Part shown: positions 36,344-48,226 of the stretch, one piece after another
How the letters are laid out: every line of letters starts with the position of its first letter
Position numbering within the stretch: the first letter of the stretch is position 1
Assembly: GCF_041260155.1 (NCBI RefSeq)
Contig: NC_091930.1
Coordinates: forward strand, 37,343,263 to 37,407,262
Source: Ptychodera flava
Lineage: Eukaryota > Hemichordata > Enteropneusta > Ptychoderidae
Length of the DNA stretch: 64,000 nucleotides
Direction: 5' to 3'
Made by a program: the position numbers and the translations under genes
The notes under the pieces: model-generated
What the model was told of the DNA's origin: nothing
Databases searched by the model: none
What the model saw: the letters and a program-made list of their open reading frames with translations, nothing else

Positions 36344-36569
36344 TTAACCGTTTGAGCGCCAAAGTTAATTTTTGTTGCCTTTATGAAATATATGCCAGTC
36401 AATTTTTTTCCAGATTTTTGCCAAAATTTTGATAAAAAAGTATAGTCAATGAAATGCAATGTCAATTAGGTCGAAAACTATCAAAAACATTTCAGAAAAA
36501 AATTATAAAAACTAGTAAAATGTTGCACTAAAAATTTGGCGGGAAAAATTACAGCACTCAAAGGGTTAA
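36344..36569 (-). mobile_element. R2 element copy b (TTAA-flanked, piggyBac-like MITE candidate)
   Basis: 226 bp bounded by TTAA on both sides, with inverted ends TTAACCGTTTGAGCGCC and CACTCAAAGGGTTAA. It aligns in reverse orientation with the copy at 21249-21468. Immediately downstream of gene B2. Confidence 0.65.
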
Positions 36570-37324
36570 TACGATTTGTACTTTGTCGTTGTCCCCTGGT
36601 ATCGTGCAAGAGAGCGTCTCGAAACTAATGACTCATTAGCGTTAGCCTTGATATGTCGAGGAAGTTTGGGAATGCTCTTTCTCAAGATGAAGCAGACCAA
36701 TTCGAACTCAACCTGTCTTAAATTTTTTATACTCAAGCGGAAAACTATATGGAAAATGGTTTACTCTGAAAAAGAATTGTGTTCTGTGGAGGTGAACACC
36801 CGAACTGCAGCTGATATTTAGAGGCACATGCACTCTGTATTATGACCTTTACGCAAAAAGTTATGTTATTTCCGTTTAAAAAACTGCCACGGGTACCCAT
36901 GATTACAGTGTTATTGATTTATAGACAGGATGATTTTCTTTACACTTTGTATGGAAACGTGTGCAAGAAAACCAAACACGATGGAACTAATTTGGGAAAA
37001 ATGGATCTTGATATTTTTTAAATTTCTCAAACGTGTTAGGTGCCCTACAGCTGAATGTTGCAAGTATATTACCAATTACTCATAAAGACAATTGTATAAC
37101 TTAAACGTAAAGCAGATGAGCTTACATTTGCAGATTTTAAACCGACATCACTTCACCATCCAAATTAGTCCTAATCAAGTCTTAGCCTTTTTGTGACAAG
37201 ACTGTACGCTATTGATTGTTTCTGGTTTCTGCAGTGGGCGTTGATGTACGAATACAATGATTAAGGGGATCTTTGCAATACTTGTTTTATCTAACGCTGG
37301 CTAATAAACTAAGAACTATCTTCA

Positions 37325-37592
37325 CGGTCTCACGTTTTGTAACTAGAAAATTTTACTTTTATCCATAGTGTTAACATAGAGATGGTAGCCATTTTTAATT
37401 TCAAATTTCGGTAAATCTCACGTAATTTGTTTAACTAGTACCGACGATTGCATGGTGACTCACACCCCCCCCCACCCAACTAGATTTCTATTATTGACTT
37501 TTGAAGAAAACTGGTGAAAATTGTCTAAGGTAGGTTTGAGGCAAATAAAGTTTAATAAAGTTTAAGTCTTTCAGTTTGGAGGAGCATGCTAA
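37325..37592 (-). mobile_element. R1 dispersed inverted-repeat element, copy e (partial)
   Basis: Shares the GGTAAATCTCACGTAATTTG and AGTCTTTCAGTTTGGAGGAG blocks with the other R1 copies. The end with the CGCGCCTCGG inverted repeat is missing. It abuts the 3' end of the LINE at about 37600. Confidence 0.6.
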
Positions 37593-37599
37593 ATTGAAA

Positions 37600-40500
37600 T
37601 TATTTTTTTTATCTTTTCTCATTTTATTGTCATTATTCATATTTTACAGAGAAAAGGTATCCTTAAACGGAGAAAAACATTACATTAAATTGATTATGCT
37701 AACGTATTCCTCTAGCTGACTAGCATGTGGATTCTTCAATTTTTCTATTTTGTACCGTTGAATAAATTCATTTTTCAAAATAATCTTTACAGGCATTACT
37801 GTGCCTCCAGTTACCCAGTATTTATGGATTGACCATTTAGCAAGTAGAATTAAGAGGTCAACCATGTCGCCTTTATCTCCAGGTCTAGTCTCACCTAAGT
37901 CGCAATTAAAAATAATATCTGCCTTTGATAATATAATATTGTGTCCTGTATAATTACTTGCAATATACGAAACATGTTTCCATAAATTTTGTGCTACATC
38001 ACATTCCAAATAGCGATGTTCTAAAGTATCAATACTGAAACAAAAATTACAGTACATAAAATCAATTCTTTTCCAGTAAAATAAATATTTGTTACATGGT
38101 ATGAGTCTGTGTAATAGTTTCCACTGAAACTCTCTCAATTTGTATTCTTTTGTAACTATGTAAATATTTCTCCATACTCTAATACAATTATGTTCGTTTC
38201 TTAAACTTGTTGCTTGTAAAGATACAAACCACTTAAGTAACTTATCGTCTGCCCCACGTTTTTGCTTTTCAAATAATTTATAATAAACTCTCGATGTCAA
38301 TTTATTTACACGAACAAAATTGGACTCTGTTCGTACTCCCATACTCTGTGTTACCTTCTGTTGTAATACATGGGTAAAACATATTATATTTATTCGTCCA
38401 TTTCCATAATACTCTGTTCTTAGCATTATCACTTGCTTTGTACCATGCATTGAGAATATTTACATAAAAACTTGGAATCTGTGATTTGACATTTATGTGT
38501 ACAGAATTACAAAATTGATTTTGCTGCAACAAATCATGAGAATCACCCAGCTGGAAATAGGACCAAGGAATAGCAGTCTATGTGCTGCCTTTATTATCAA
38601 GGAGCCTTTTGATCCACATTGCACTGATGGCTTTTAATTTGTTATCTAAGTTAAGATGGTTTACTCCCCCTTGCTCATATCCAAATTCGAGTATTCGATT
38701 TTTTATAGGCCGTTTTTTCTTAATGAAGTTGTCCATGAGATTTTGCACTTTAACTTTAATATTGCCTGGGATACCTATTACACTGGCTAAATAAACTATC
38801 TGAGAAATGCCCAAAACTTTTACAATTGTAACCCGGCCAAAGATAGTTAGATTTCTTTGTGCCCAAGAGTTAAGTATTTTTCTAATTTGATTAATTTCCC
38901 GTCCAATTCAGTGAATCACATTTCTTTTCATCATAACCAAAGTAAACTCCAAGGGTTTTGATTGGGTCGTTTGTCCACTCTACACTTCCAATTTTCTCAT
39001 TGCAATTCCTTTTTTCCCCAACCCACATAGCTTTAGTCTTCTTGTTACTCATTTTCAAACCACTGCTCCTATGAAAGGTATCCATAACTTCGAAAACAGC
39101 TTCCAGAGAATGCTTATCTTTAACAAAAATAGTCGTGTCGTCTGCTAAAAGTGATATTTTTGCAGACATACCATAAGGTAAATCAATACCACTGATGTGA
39201 TGATGTTGTCTAATTGTACATGCCAAAGTTTCAATGACCAGTAGAAAAAGAAGAGCTGAAAGTGAGCAGCCTTGACGCACTCCCCTCTGTAACGAGAAAT
39301 ACTCTGTGTGCCAACCTTTATAATTTATACAGCTTGAAATATTGTTATACAACGACTCCACCCAACGTATAAAACTTGGACCAAAATTAAAGTTTTTCAA
39401 CACTTGAAACAAAAGTTCCAATTTACAGTGTCGAAAGCTTTCTCGTATCTACGAATAGAATAATACCATTTTGTTTTCTCTTTTTTGTGAACTGTAAAAC
39501 ATCGGAAATAAGTCTTATATTTTCACCAATATATCGTCCTTTCATATATCCTTCTGATCTTTATGCACAATAGAATGCAATACATGTTTTAATCTATTTG
39601 AAAGAGCTTTTGTTGCAATTTTATAGTCATTATTTAAGAGCGATATCGGTCTCCAATTGTTTAGGTCAGACTCGTTACCTTTTTGAACAGCAATGTAATC
39701 ATTCCTCGTCTTTGCGAAATCGACAGTTCACCAGCTTCCCATCCTTCATTTAAGCGGAGACAACTAACAATTTTACGTCCTCCCAGAAGAAGCGGTAGAA
39801 CTCAACCGACAAGCCGTCTGAACCCGGAGATTTATTTCCTGCCATTCCTTTCAGAGCTGCGTAGCATTCCTCTTCAGTTACTAAACCCTCACACATTTGC
39901 TTTTGTTCTTCCGACAACTGTGGTATTGTGACGTCACCCAAAAATTCGTCTAAACTAATCTCGCTGTCTTTTTTAGTGTACACCCGTTCGTAGAACTTCT
40001 TTTGCTCCTTTAGTATACAATCGGTGTCTGTAATCATATCACCATCATCATTCAACAGCTCTTTAATTTCTTTTTTCTTTGCGTTATGTTTTTCCAATCT
40101 CAGAAAATATTTGTGTTTCTTTCTCCCTTTTCAATCCATGCCGCTCTTGATCGTATTTGAGCACCCTCTGCAAGTAGACTGTAAATGTTTTCTAACTTCT
40201 GTTTTGTCTCTCCATACTGTATAATATTGCATCCGACGGGTCAGCTATCATTTCGTGCTTCACAGTCTTTGAGGTGACGTTCAAGGCTTGGAATATTCTT
40301 CTTATTATTTTTGGTAGTTTTTCTAGTTACTTCCATTGCACAGTCTTTAATCTCTTTCTTTACCATTTCCCATTGTGTTCTTCGGTTCATAAAATCGCGT
40401 TCATTGCTTTGCTGTATAATGTCTCTCACATTACGCACGAATTCTTCGTTTTCAAGAAGCTTGTTATTTAATTTCCATGATCCTGGACCCCTGCTTTCAA

Positions 40501-42450
40501 ACGTTGTTCTATTTCTAGGAAAACTGCCATATGGTCTGTCATAATGGCTGGTCTAATATCAATTTTCTTTGTTGACTTCGTTAGATGATCAGAAATGAAA
40601 AATAATCGATGCGACTATATACTGGCGATGGATGAAGTCTGCGCCAAGTAAACTGCTTAACGCCCGGGGAAAGTTTTCTCCATATATCCATCAATTGGAA
40701 TTGTCCCATTAAATGACGTAAGACACTTATTGATCTGTCTCGTTGTTTCTGAGAGGCATAATGTGGTAGCCTGTCTAGTTGGTTGTTCAACGTACAATTG
40801 AAGTCACCTGCTACCACAATATTTTCATATATACAGTTGTCGTTTATAAATTAATCAGACTTGTGAAAAATTGACTTCTGTGACCGTAGTATTTGGTGCA
40901 TAAACAGAACAGAGTGATATCTTTGTACTGTTATGAGTGCCGTTAACACTTACAATTCTGCCAAATTGTCATATTTCGTTGAATCTACTTGAAAACCAGA
41001 ATCTTTACCAATCCATATTGCAGTTCCTCTGCTATAGTTGTCTCCCTTATAGTTGTCTCCCTTAGAATAATAAATCTTTCCACCCCATTCCTTTTCCCAT
41101 ATCTGGATATTATGGCTGTTAATGCGAATTTCTTGCAGAAATGCTATTTCAGCTTTCTGTTGTTTAATCCATTGCTGAACACATTTCCTTTTTGCCTTGT
41201 CATTGAAACCTCTCACGTTGAAGGATAAAAGTTTGAGCTTGTTCATAATTTTGATGCCGATATTTGTTTACATCTCCTCTTTCTTTTCTTAGTTTTTCCA
41301 CAATCAACCTTTTGCTGAATAGACTTTATAGGGGCGATTCAGCAGACAGTTCTGAGAAATCTTCTCGTGAGGTGTTATACTGTTGCTCTTTCCCGTCACT
41401 GTTCTCGGTTGCATCGCTGTCTTCTTCATTTGTATCTGTTTCTTTTTCTGTTTCTTTGTTACTTGTTGATTTGTCACCTTGTCCTCTGTGATCTTTGAGG
41501 AAGGAAAGTATGGTACTCTGTGCTTTGCTTTCCTTGACATCTGCAGTTGTTTGCTGGCGTTGCGCAACTGTTGTGCCTCTATTAAAATGCATTGGTTGTT
41601 TACTGGATGCGATTTCATTGGTTTTTTGACGGTTTGTGACAGCTGCTGTTTGGCGTACATTCGTTTGGGGCTGTTCTTGATTATTCACACTATCCTGCAT
41701 ACTTTCACATTCGCGAGCCACATGTCCATCTCCATTACACTTTCTGCATTTAACAGGTTTAGAACAATTGCGAGCTATGTGTCCGTTTTCCAAACATTTG
41801 CTGCAACTTTGCATTTATTCTGCCTGTTGTTGTTGATTACTGAAAATTCTACCAGCAAACGAACCAACTTTGATGGAAGTTGGTATCGGTGTTGTGGGTT
41901 TTTCAATAAATATAGTTCTGTCTCCATTCAGCACGTTGATTAACTTGCCGTTAATTCTCCATTTCATCTGATTTATCCGTGTCTTTATTTTACACCCGAG
42001 TACTTTTAGCGTGTCTGCTATGGCACTGTCATCGACAGAGAGAGGAATATCTTTGATAGTTAACCTGATCCAGTCTTCGTTAATGTCTCTGCGAATATGG
42101 ATTTTTACCCCAAAGCTCGACTGCTTTTCCTCTAAATCTTACTCCGTGTTGAAGAAGTATTGCTCTGTCCGCTTTATCATTTAGGTAGATTCTCCATAAA
42201 CCTCGTACACGCTGTAATCCTTCCAGGCTGGTCATGGTTATAACTTCTGCAATAGCATTCAGAATTTCCTCTCCTGATAGCCATTGTTTGTTTTCAGGCG
42301 GCAATACATCAGATTGCTTGAGGAAAAGTGGTAAAACAGGGGGCTCACCAGTATTATAAAGTTTTGATCCGCATTCTAGTCTTTCTCTACCACCTGCGCA
42401 TATGTTGTACGTTCACTACCCACCATGGCCATGATTCTCGTACACATAAA
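37600..42450 (-). mobile_element. Tx1/L1-like LINE, nearly full length, broken
   Basis: Read on the minus strand. ORF1 (about 42430-41326) has an RNA-binding region (VRGLWRIYLNDKADRAIL) and two CCHC zinc knuckles (CSKCLENGHIARNC, CRKCNGDGHVAREC). ORF2 starts at 41246 with an AP-type endonuclease (LLSFNVRGFNDKAKRK, LQEIRINSHN, then GDFNCTLN near 40810). The reverse transcriptase follows (GNKSPGSDGLSVEFYRFFW near 39820, GVRQGCSLSALLFLLVIETL and LLADDTTIF around 39290-39120). The C-terminal region (KLLHRLIPCNKYLFYW and a C-x2-C...H...C cluster near 38050) matches Tx1-clade LINEs. ORF2 falls in at least six separate frames, so it is inactive. The 3' end near 37600 has an AATAAA-like string and an A-rich tail. 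Not a host gene. Confidence 0.85.
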
Positions 42451-43350
42451 AATGTCCCAGAAAGTCTTCAATTTTAGCTCTTATTCAGTCCTATTTGTAA
42501 CACTGACGTAAGCTCTCTAACTTGCTTTGTGTATCGAAGTGAGTTCGTCACAAAAGTACTGCTCTTTTATGTAGAAAAAACTCGTAAAGTTCGGAGCGCT
42601 CTGACAAACTGCTTCCGTGGACTACAGAACAGGGCGCCCTCTCTCTATAATGTGGTGAGCATATCTCACCATCAAATATCTACAGGAGGTACAAAACCTG
42701 ACAGCCGCAAGCATGCTCATTTTCTGGCCAAGTCGTTGCACTCATGCAAAAATAGTGCGCCCCTCCCTTGGTCTTTTCTAATATGAACCATGACCTTTGT
42801 CACGGCTTGACCGAGCATGTGATCCGAGATATTTAGAGTGTGCCTTTTTGCAAACATTTGCTACACGTACAGGTCATCGATTATTTCTATTCAGCGTCAG
42901 TGTGACGTCAAGTTGTGTCAATATCGCAATTATCCTTCTCGCAATTGATGGAGTTGTCAAACAAAACTTTCAGTTGCAAATATAAAGACGTTTATGTCCG
43001 AAAGTATATCTGAAAGCAGAGGCAAATTTCAGGTATTGTCCTCTTCCTCTACCAGTCGCTTATTTCAGTTTGCAGTGAAAACATGTCGTGACTGTCCCCA
43101 CCAAACAGTGACGTAATTTGTACTTAAAGTGTACAAGAAAACAGCGCAAGACATTTGAGCTGATGTCAATTTTGTATTTAGATGTTGCTGGTCCGCGTTG
43201 CAGAACACAAAATGATTCTGTTTAATTTATTTGGTTGGTAAAATAGAGCAGCCTCTTAACTTCAATTTACTCTCTGTAACTTCCAATGTACTTCTACTTT
43301 ATTTTTGCACTTGTTTTACAGTCTATCACAATTTACATATTTAAAAAATA
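42451..43350. other. Intergenic between LINE and TRIM locus
   Basis: No coding region that I can support. Confidence 0.45.
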
Positions 43351-43359
43351 ACTCAAATA

Positions 43360-43580
43360 TTTTTAATGATACATGTTTAACAGTACCTCTGTCTGATCAA
43401 TGGGAGCAAATACAATATTTTGACTTCACGATCAGAACACCAAAAATGTACTCTGGGCTTAAGGAACTAATATTACCAAAACTTCGCAGAGGACATCATC
43501 ACGTTCTTTTACATGTCACGTGAGTCGTGTTAAACCAATGGCAGTGCACGCTGAATGAGTGAGGTGTAATAATACAACTT
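43360..43580. repeat. Upstream flank shared by both TRIM genes, plus a piece of the 24.8-kb element
   Basis: 43360-43495 is similar to 47130-47250 (shared CTGTCTGATCAA and ATATTTTGAC blocks), about 1 kb before each TRIM gene, so the tandem duplication unit includes this flank. 43495-43580 is the reverse complement of 24787-24880, including TTACACCTCACTCATTCAGC, so an element end sits here in copy 1. Confidence 0.6.
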
Positions 43581-44412
43581 TCACTGCTATGTCGTTGTTT
43601 TCACAAGATGTAGACCGTTTGATATTGCAATGTCGACTTGCTTTTATGTGCAGTCAATGCACATGCCAGTTAGTTTACGGTTCACACTATGCTGTTGATC
43701 GACAGCATACACGACGTCTTTGTTTTATGTTTACTTTTTCAAATTATGATTAATGTGAAAATTTCACTTAAATGTCGCTGATCCAGGATTGTGTATTCAG
43801 TTTGATTTGATACTGCGATATGAAATACTGTGTCAATAAAGCTCGGAATCGTCGCTGAGTTTTGCTGCTTTTGGCTATTGTTGTCTATCTCAGTATCAAC
43901 GTGATCGGAATGCCAGTTCATGGAGATCGAGATCACGAGAATGTAATTGTAACTGTTTTCTGTATTTTGTCTTCCTTTACAATTTCAAGTAAGTGCTTTA
44001 AATAAAGAGTTTTTTATGTTGTCTTTAGCGTATCAGAGGAAAAGCAATAAGATTTGGACTATTTAGTTTTATCAATTTCGACTATAGAAATCAGCTGTCG
44101 CCACGCTTTTGAGATTGTGGCGATTGCCGATGGGTTTTTGTTTGCCACAAACAAGTTTTAGTCGCATTTTGCGACTGTAGCGACCTCTACCGCGAACCCT
44201 GCTTCAACGTCGGCAATACTCATTTACATAACAATAGTGCCCACTGAGATATATTTAGCACACCCGACATTTGTCACACACAGCGAATCGGGTTAACGTA
44301 TTCATAATGTATTCATCAAATGTTTCCTGGTATGGTACAACTAAAGGACGTCATCCACCGCTCTAAAAATTGCACCGCATCTGGCATAGTCGGAGACTTG
44401 CTTTAATCAACT

Positions 44413-46632
44413 ATGGCGTTCAAATTCCCAACCGTGCCACCAGAGTTGATCACCGACGAATTGCTGACGTGCAAGCTGTGTTCATGTGTGTACAGCGATC
44501 CGAGGATCCTTCCCTGTCTGCACAGCTTCTGCAAACGTTGTTTGGATTCGCAGGAAGGAAAACGTCGAGGGGTTCTGGCATGCCGGTCGTGCAACGCTGA
44601 ATTTACTTTGCCAGACTTTGGAGTTGATGGTCTGCAACGTAATCTGTTTTTGGCGGAAATTGTGGAGGTTGCCGAACTCATGAAGACATTAAGTGAAAAG
44701 GGAAAGGTATCCTGCCAGGCATGTAAGTGCCCCGACGTCGACGCTGTTACACATTGTATAGAATGCTCGCAATTTCTATGTGCGTCATGCAAAAGTGCAC
44801 ACGGACGTTTCCGTGTAACGCGTGATCACCAGCTAATCAATCGTGATGAGTACGGGTCAAAGAGCACAGGTGAAAAGGTCTACGGGGTTGCCCAGCAACG
44901 CACACATTATTGCACGTCGCATTCAAGTCACGCTGTCGACCTTTACTGCAGAACTTGCCACACGTTGATATGCATGCGTTGCACTACCCAGGACCATCGG
45001 TCACCAGTTCACGATCATCTGCCAATTGGCAAGGCGAAGGAACTCGGACAGCGCCAGCTACGGTCGCTTATGCGAACCCTTACAACCGAAAGAGAGAAGA
45101 TTGAGGAAGCCTCAGAGTCTATCACAGAAGACCTTCAAGATCTGAACGCTTCGTGCAAGCGTATCGAGAGCCAAATATACCAGCAAACACAGAAGCTTGT
45201 CAGTCATATTTTACTGATGAGGGAACAGATGACCACAGTGCTACTTACCCGAGTGATAGAAAAACGAAAGGTGCTCGAGACACAAATCAGAAATTTGAAG
45301 TCCAAAGCTCACGTCCTGGCAGGTGCTGAAGAATTTGCGGAATCCCTTTTGAAATATGCAAATCCTCCCCAGTACCTCGCTATTCATAGGTTGCTGGAAG
45401 AGCGGCTAAGCAAACTGATAGACGGTCACATTGATACGAACCCACTAGAAAATGCGCACGTCGAATTTATACCAGATGATCGGTTACTCGAGTTCGGCAT
45501 CGGCGAGATCATCACATCGTCAGCCATTGCTTCCAACACCCGTGTTGAAGGTCTGAAGAGAGTTGTTAAAACACACGATGAAATCACTTTACGAGTCACT
45601 CCAAAAGATCAACACGGTAGAGTGATTAGAGCTGACAATATTTTATGTGTACACGTGCTCGATTGTGAGGAAAAAGAACTGGAAAAGATAGAGATGCTGC
45701 ATGGAGAGGATGGTTCTCATGAGGGAATAATATGCTTCGAAAACGAGGGTAACTTTGATGTCAGAGTTACCCTGTTGAAGAAGGATGTGAGGACATCGCC
45801 TTTCACTGTGACTGTAGTGCCCTCAGGCGGCGTTATGAGGAAAGTTGGAGGTGAGGGATCGGAACCAGGCAAGTTCCGCTTCGCTAATGGCATCGCTGTT
45901 AATCACAGGGACGAGTTAACAGTTACCGATTACTTCAATAACCGGCTTCAAGTCATGCACTGGAACGGTCAAGTAAGAGAGACTATCAAGCTTCTGGGTT
46001 TGTCAGAACAGATCACGCCGAGAGATGTAGCTGTGCAAGAGGACGGCACTCATGTTATTACAGACGGGGGCAACAAGCAAGTCCTTGTGTGCGACGAGGA
46101 CGGTCAGGTGTCCACGTCCTTCGGTGAAAAGGAGCAAGTAGACCCCAACGGCGTTGCTGTCACAAAGGACGGTCACATAGTCGTCATGGACCAACAAGAT
46201 CGATCAATGAAATACACAGTCACTGGAGCCACGCTTCATCCCCTCGGAGTTTTCGGCAAACCAATATTCAAAAAGGCCCTCTATGTTGCTGTAAATAGTC
46301 TAAATGAAACATACGTGTCAGATCAAGGCAACCATCAGGTTCAAGTAATCGATGAACGCGGCAACCTCGCCTTTAGTATCGGATCTTTCGGCGACCAGGA
46401 TGGTCAGTTGACTAGCCCGACAGGAATCGATATAGACGAACATGACAATGTCTATGTCTGCGATCTCAATAACGACAGGGTCGTTAAATTCACGCGCGAC
46501 GGTAAATTTATCTGCAACATCTTCGAAAGACGGTTAAAGAAACCTCTGGCGATTGCAGTGAGTAAAAATGAGCCTCGTAGGATTGCCATCACAGAATACC
46601 GACAACACCATGTGAAGATATTATATCTTTGA
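44413..46632 (+). CDS. TRIM-NHL protein 1 (RING, two B-boxes, coiled coil, filamin, NHL repeats)
   Basis: 739 aa in a single exon. The RING finger uses C20, C23, C35, H37, C40, C43, C57 and C60 (CKLC, CLHSFC, CRSC). B-box 1 is at about residues 101-142 (CQACKC ... CIEC ... CASC). B-box 2 is at about 166-205 (YCTSH ... CRTC ... CMRC ... HDH). A coiled coil follows to about 330. A filamin-type domain is at about 365-475 (DEITLRVTPKDQHGRVI, ending RTSPFTVTVVP). Six or so NHL repeats run to the end (GSEPGKFRFANGIAVN, DEHDNVYVCDLNNDRVVKF). This is the TRIM2/TRIM3/TRIM71 architecture: a predicted E3 ubiquitin ligase with an RNA- or protein-binding beta-propeller. The family is greatly expanded in invertebrate deuterostomes and some molluscs, where roles in innate immunity are suspected. 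All zinc ligands are present. The start ATG opens a frame with a normal N-terminus directly before the RING. Confidence 0.93.
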   Translation: MAFKFPTVPPELITDELLTCKLCSCVYSDPRILPCLHSFCKRCLDSQEGKRRGVLACRSCNAEFTLPDFGVDGLQRNLFLAEIVEVAELMKTLSEKGKVSCQACKCPDVDAVTHCIECSQFLCASCKSAHGRFRVTRDHQLINRDEYGSKSTGEKVYGVAQQRTHYCTSHSSHAVDLYCRTCHTLICMRCTTQDHRSPVHDHLPIGKAKELGQRQLRSLMRTLTTEREKIEEASESITEDLQDLNASCKRIESQIYQQTQKLVSHILLMREQMTTVLLTRVIEKRKVLETQIRNLKSKAHVLAGAEEFAESLLKYANPPQYLAIHRLLEERLSKLIDGHIDTNPLENAHVEFIPDDRLLEFGIGEIITSSAIASNTRVEGLKRVVKTHDEITLRVTPKDQHGRVIRADNILCVHVLDCEEKELEKIEMLHGEDGSHEGIICFENEGNFDVRVTLLKKDVRTSPFTVTVVPSGGVMRKVGGEGSEPGKFRFANGIAVNHRDELTVTDYFNNRLQVMHWNGQVRETIKLLGLSEQITPRDVAVQEDGTHVITDGGNKQVLVCDEDGQVSTSFGEKEQVDPNGVAVTKDGHIVVMDQQDRSMKYTVTGATLHPLGVFGKPIFKKALYVAVNSLNETYVSDQGNHQVQVIDERGNLAFSIGSFGDQDGQLTSPTGIDIDEHDNVYVCDLNNDRVVKFTRDGKFICNIFERRLKKPLAIAVSKNEPRRIAITEYRQHHVKILYL

Positions 46633-46971
46633 GTTACTAGCATATGACCCTGAGGGCGCGAGCCGAACAATGGTCAGTTTGAAAAGTGATTGTGATGCCA
46701 AGAGCTTATAAACAAGAATGTAATTTACTTTAATTTTGTTGCAGGAGTACCATGCACTGCATTTGCAATGATTCCCGTTTGCAAGGTGTTACATATATTG
46801 AACAAATTCATAAATAATCGTGCATATAAACACATATGCCCATAGACTGCCCAATGCTCTGATAACTAACATTTTAGGCTTTTATGCAATGTTTTTTAAC
46901 TGATTATAGTAGTGTGTAGCCGATTGGGCTAGGCTTTGGGTACCGTTGGTAATAAATGCAATATATATTTA

Positions 46972-47087
46972 AATAATAACACATGAGAGCGAGGGCACTA
47001 TCACGATTTATTGCCTGCCCAAGGGATGGTTGTCATGATCGAAATATTGATGATGCCCTCGCTGAATGAGTGAGGTGTAATATATAT
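46972..47087. mobile_element. Short inverted-repeat element between the TRIM genes
   Basis: About 115 bp. The left end AATAACACATGAGAGCGAGG and right end GCTGAATGAGTGAGGTGTAA form imperfect inverted repeats around a GAGGGCA core. The interior (CCCAAGGGATGG, GTCATGATCGAAATATTG) is nearly identical to 25256-25350. Confidence 0.55.
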
Positions 47088-47129
47088 TTATATGTGTATT
47101 TTTTTCATATTTTGATATTACACGGTTTA

Positions 47130-48226
47130 TGATCCCACTGTCTGATCAAGGCTTGCAGATTGTATATTTTGACGTCACAGCCAGAAAAACAACGCAGCAC
47201 TCTTGACTTCAGGAACTAAAACTTACTACAGAAACTTTGGTTCAATGAAGTTTATTGCCCCTTTCACTGTCCAGGGCTCATTTATAATCTGACTTATAGA
47301 CTTTTGAACGACCAAGCCTTTTAAACATCAATAATGTAACTTTATGTATTGTCAACAAATCGCCCTTTTGGCGATTTGTTCATTAAATCAAGGTTTCTTA
47401 TATCTGATTTTCACAAGGAAGTAACAGTAATAGTTTGCTGGTACGGAAAACATATGATTTAAATGCAGTAATGAACGAGAAAACTAGCAATCTAGACCCG
47501 CTGTAGCAATCTGCTATGCGCCAAAGAGGAGAGGTCGGAAAACGAACACGAGACACAACAAATTCAATAATTAAGGTGTAAGATTTTTAGTAAGTCAATA
47601 ATGATTGGAGGATAGTTAACTCACGCTCCTAATCGGCGGAATGGATATCACATTTGGTGATAGTGTACTTTTTTCCCCTACAATTGTGTAATGCACGTAA
47701 AACACGCCTACATCGGTTATGACAAACATGATTAAGGATGTCACACATAATATGGCATCTTAGTGTTAATTTCCGGAAAAACAATAATACAACAGTAAAC
47801 AGCAAAACAGTAATAATAAACATTAGTTTTTTATTTACACGATACATTCACATTGCTTACTGTCCTGAGTTGCAGTACGTCTTGGATGATTCACAATTGC
47901 TATGAACCATTTTATGCTACATAGCAACTGACAGAACAGAAAACAGAGAGACTGTGCAGGCAACTCGCAACAAGTGTTAATGTATTATTGAAAGGTGTGG
48001 ATTGTAACATTGGTCGATTGCGAACACAAAATACCTGCACGATCTCCCTGCAAAGTAGGATATTAATCTACATAACAATGGTGTCCACTCAGTAGCCTGC
48101 CTCCGCATTTTTCCCACGGAGCAAATCTGGTTAAATTTTCACCAATGCGTTCGTCAAATGTTCACCAGAGAACGTCACTACCTCATAATAGCGCTACGCA
48201 CAGTTATAGAAAAGCTCTGATCAACT
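47130..48226. other. Upstream flank of TRIM-NHL gene 2
   Basis: No gene. The region aligns in patches with 43360-44412 upstream of gene 1 (TACATAACAATGGTGTCCAC against TACATAACAATAGTGCCCAC), so it belongs to the duplicated unit. An 11-bp perfect hairpin (AACAAATCGCC/GGCGATTTGTT) lies at 47354-47380. Confidence 0.5.

Noticed and set aside
44403-44792. Minus-strand 129-codon frame opposite the TRIM gene (and its twin at 48.2 kb)
   Set aside because: Antisense shadow of the RING and B-box coding sequence, retained because the paralogs are nearly identical.
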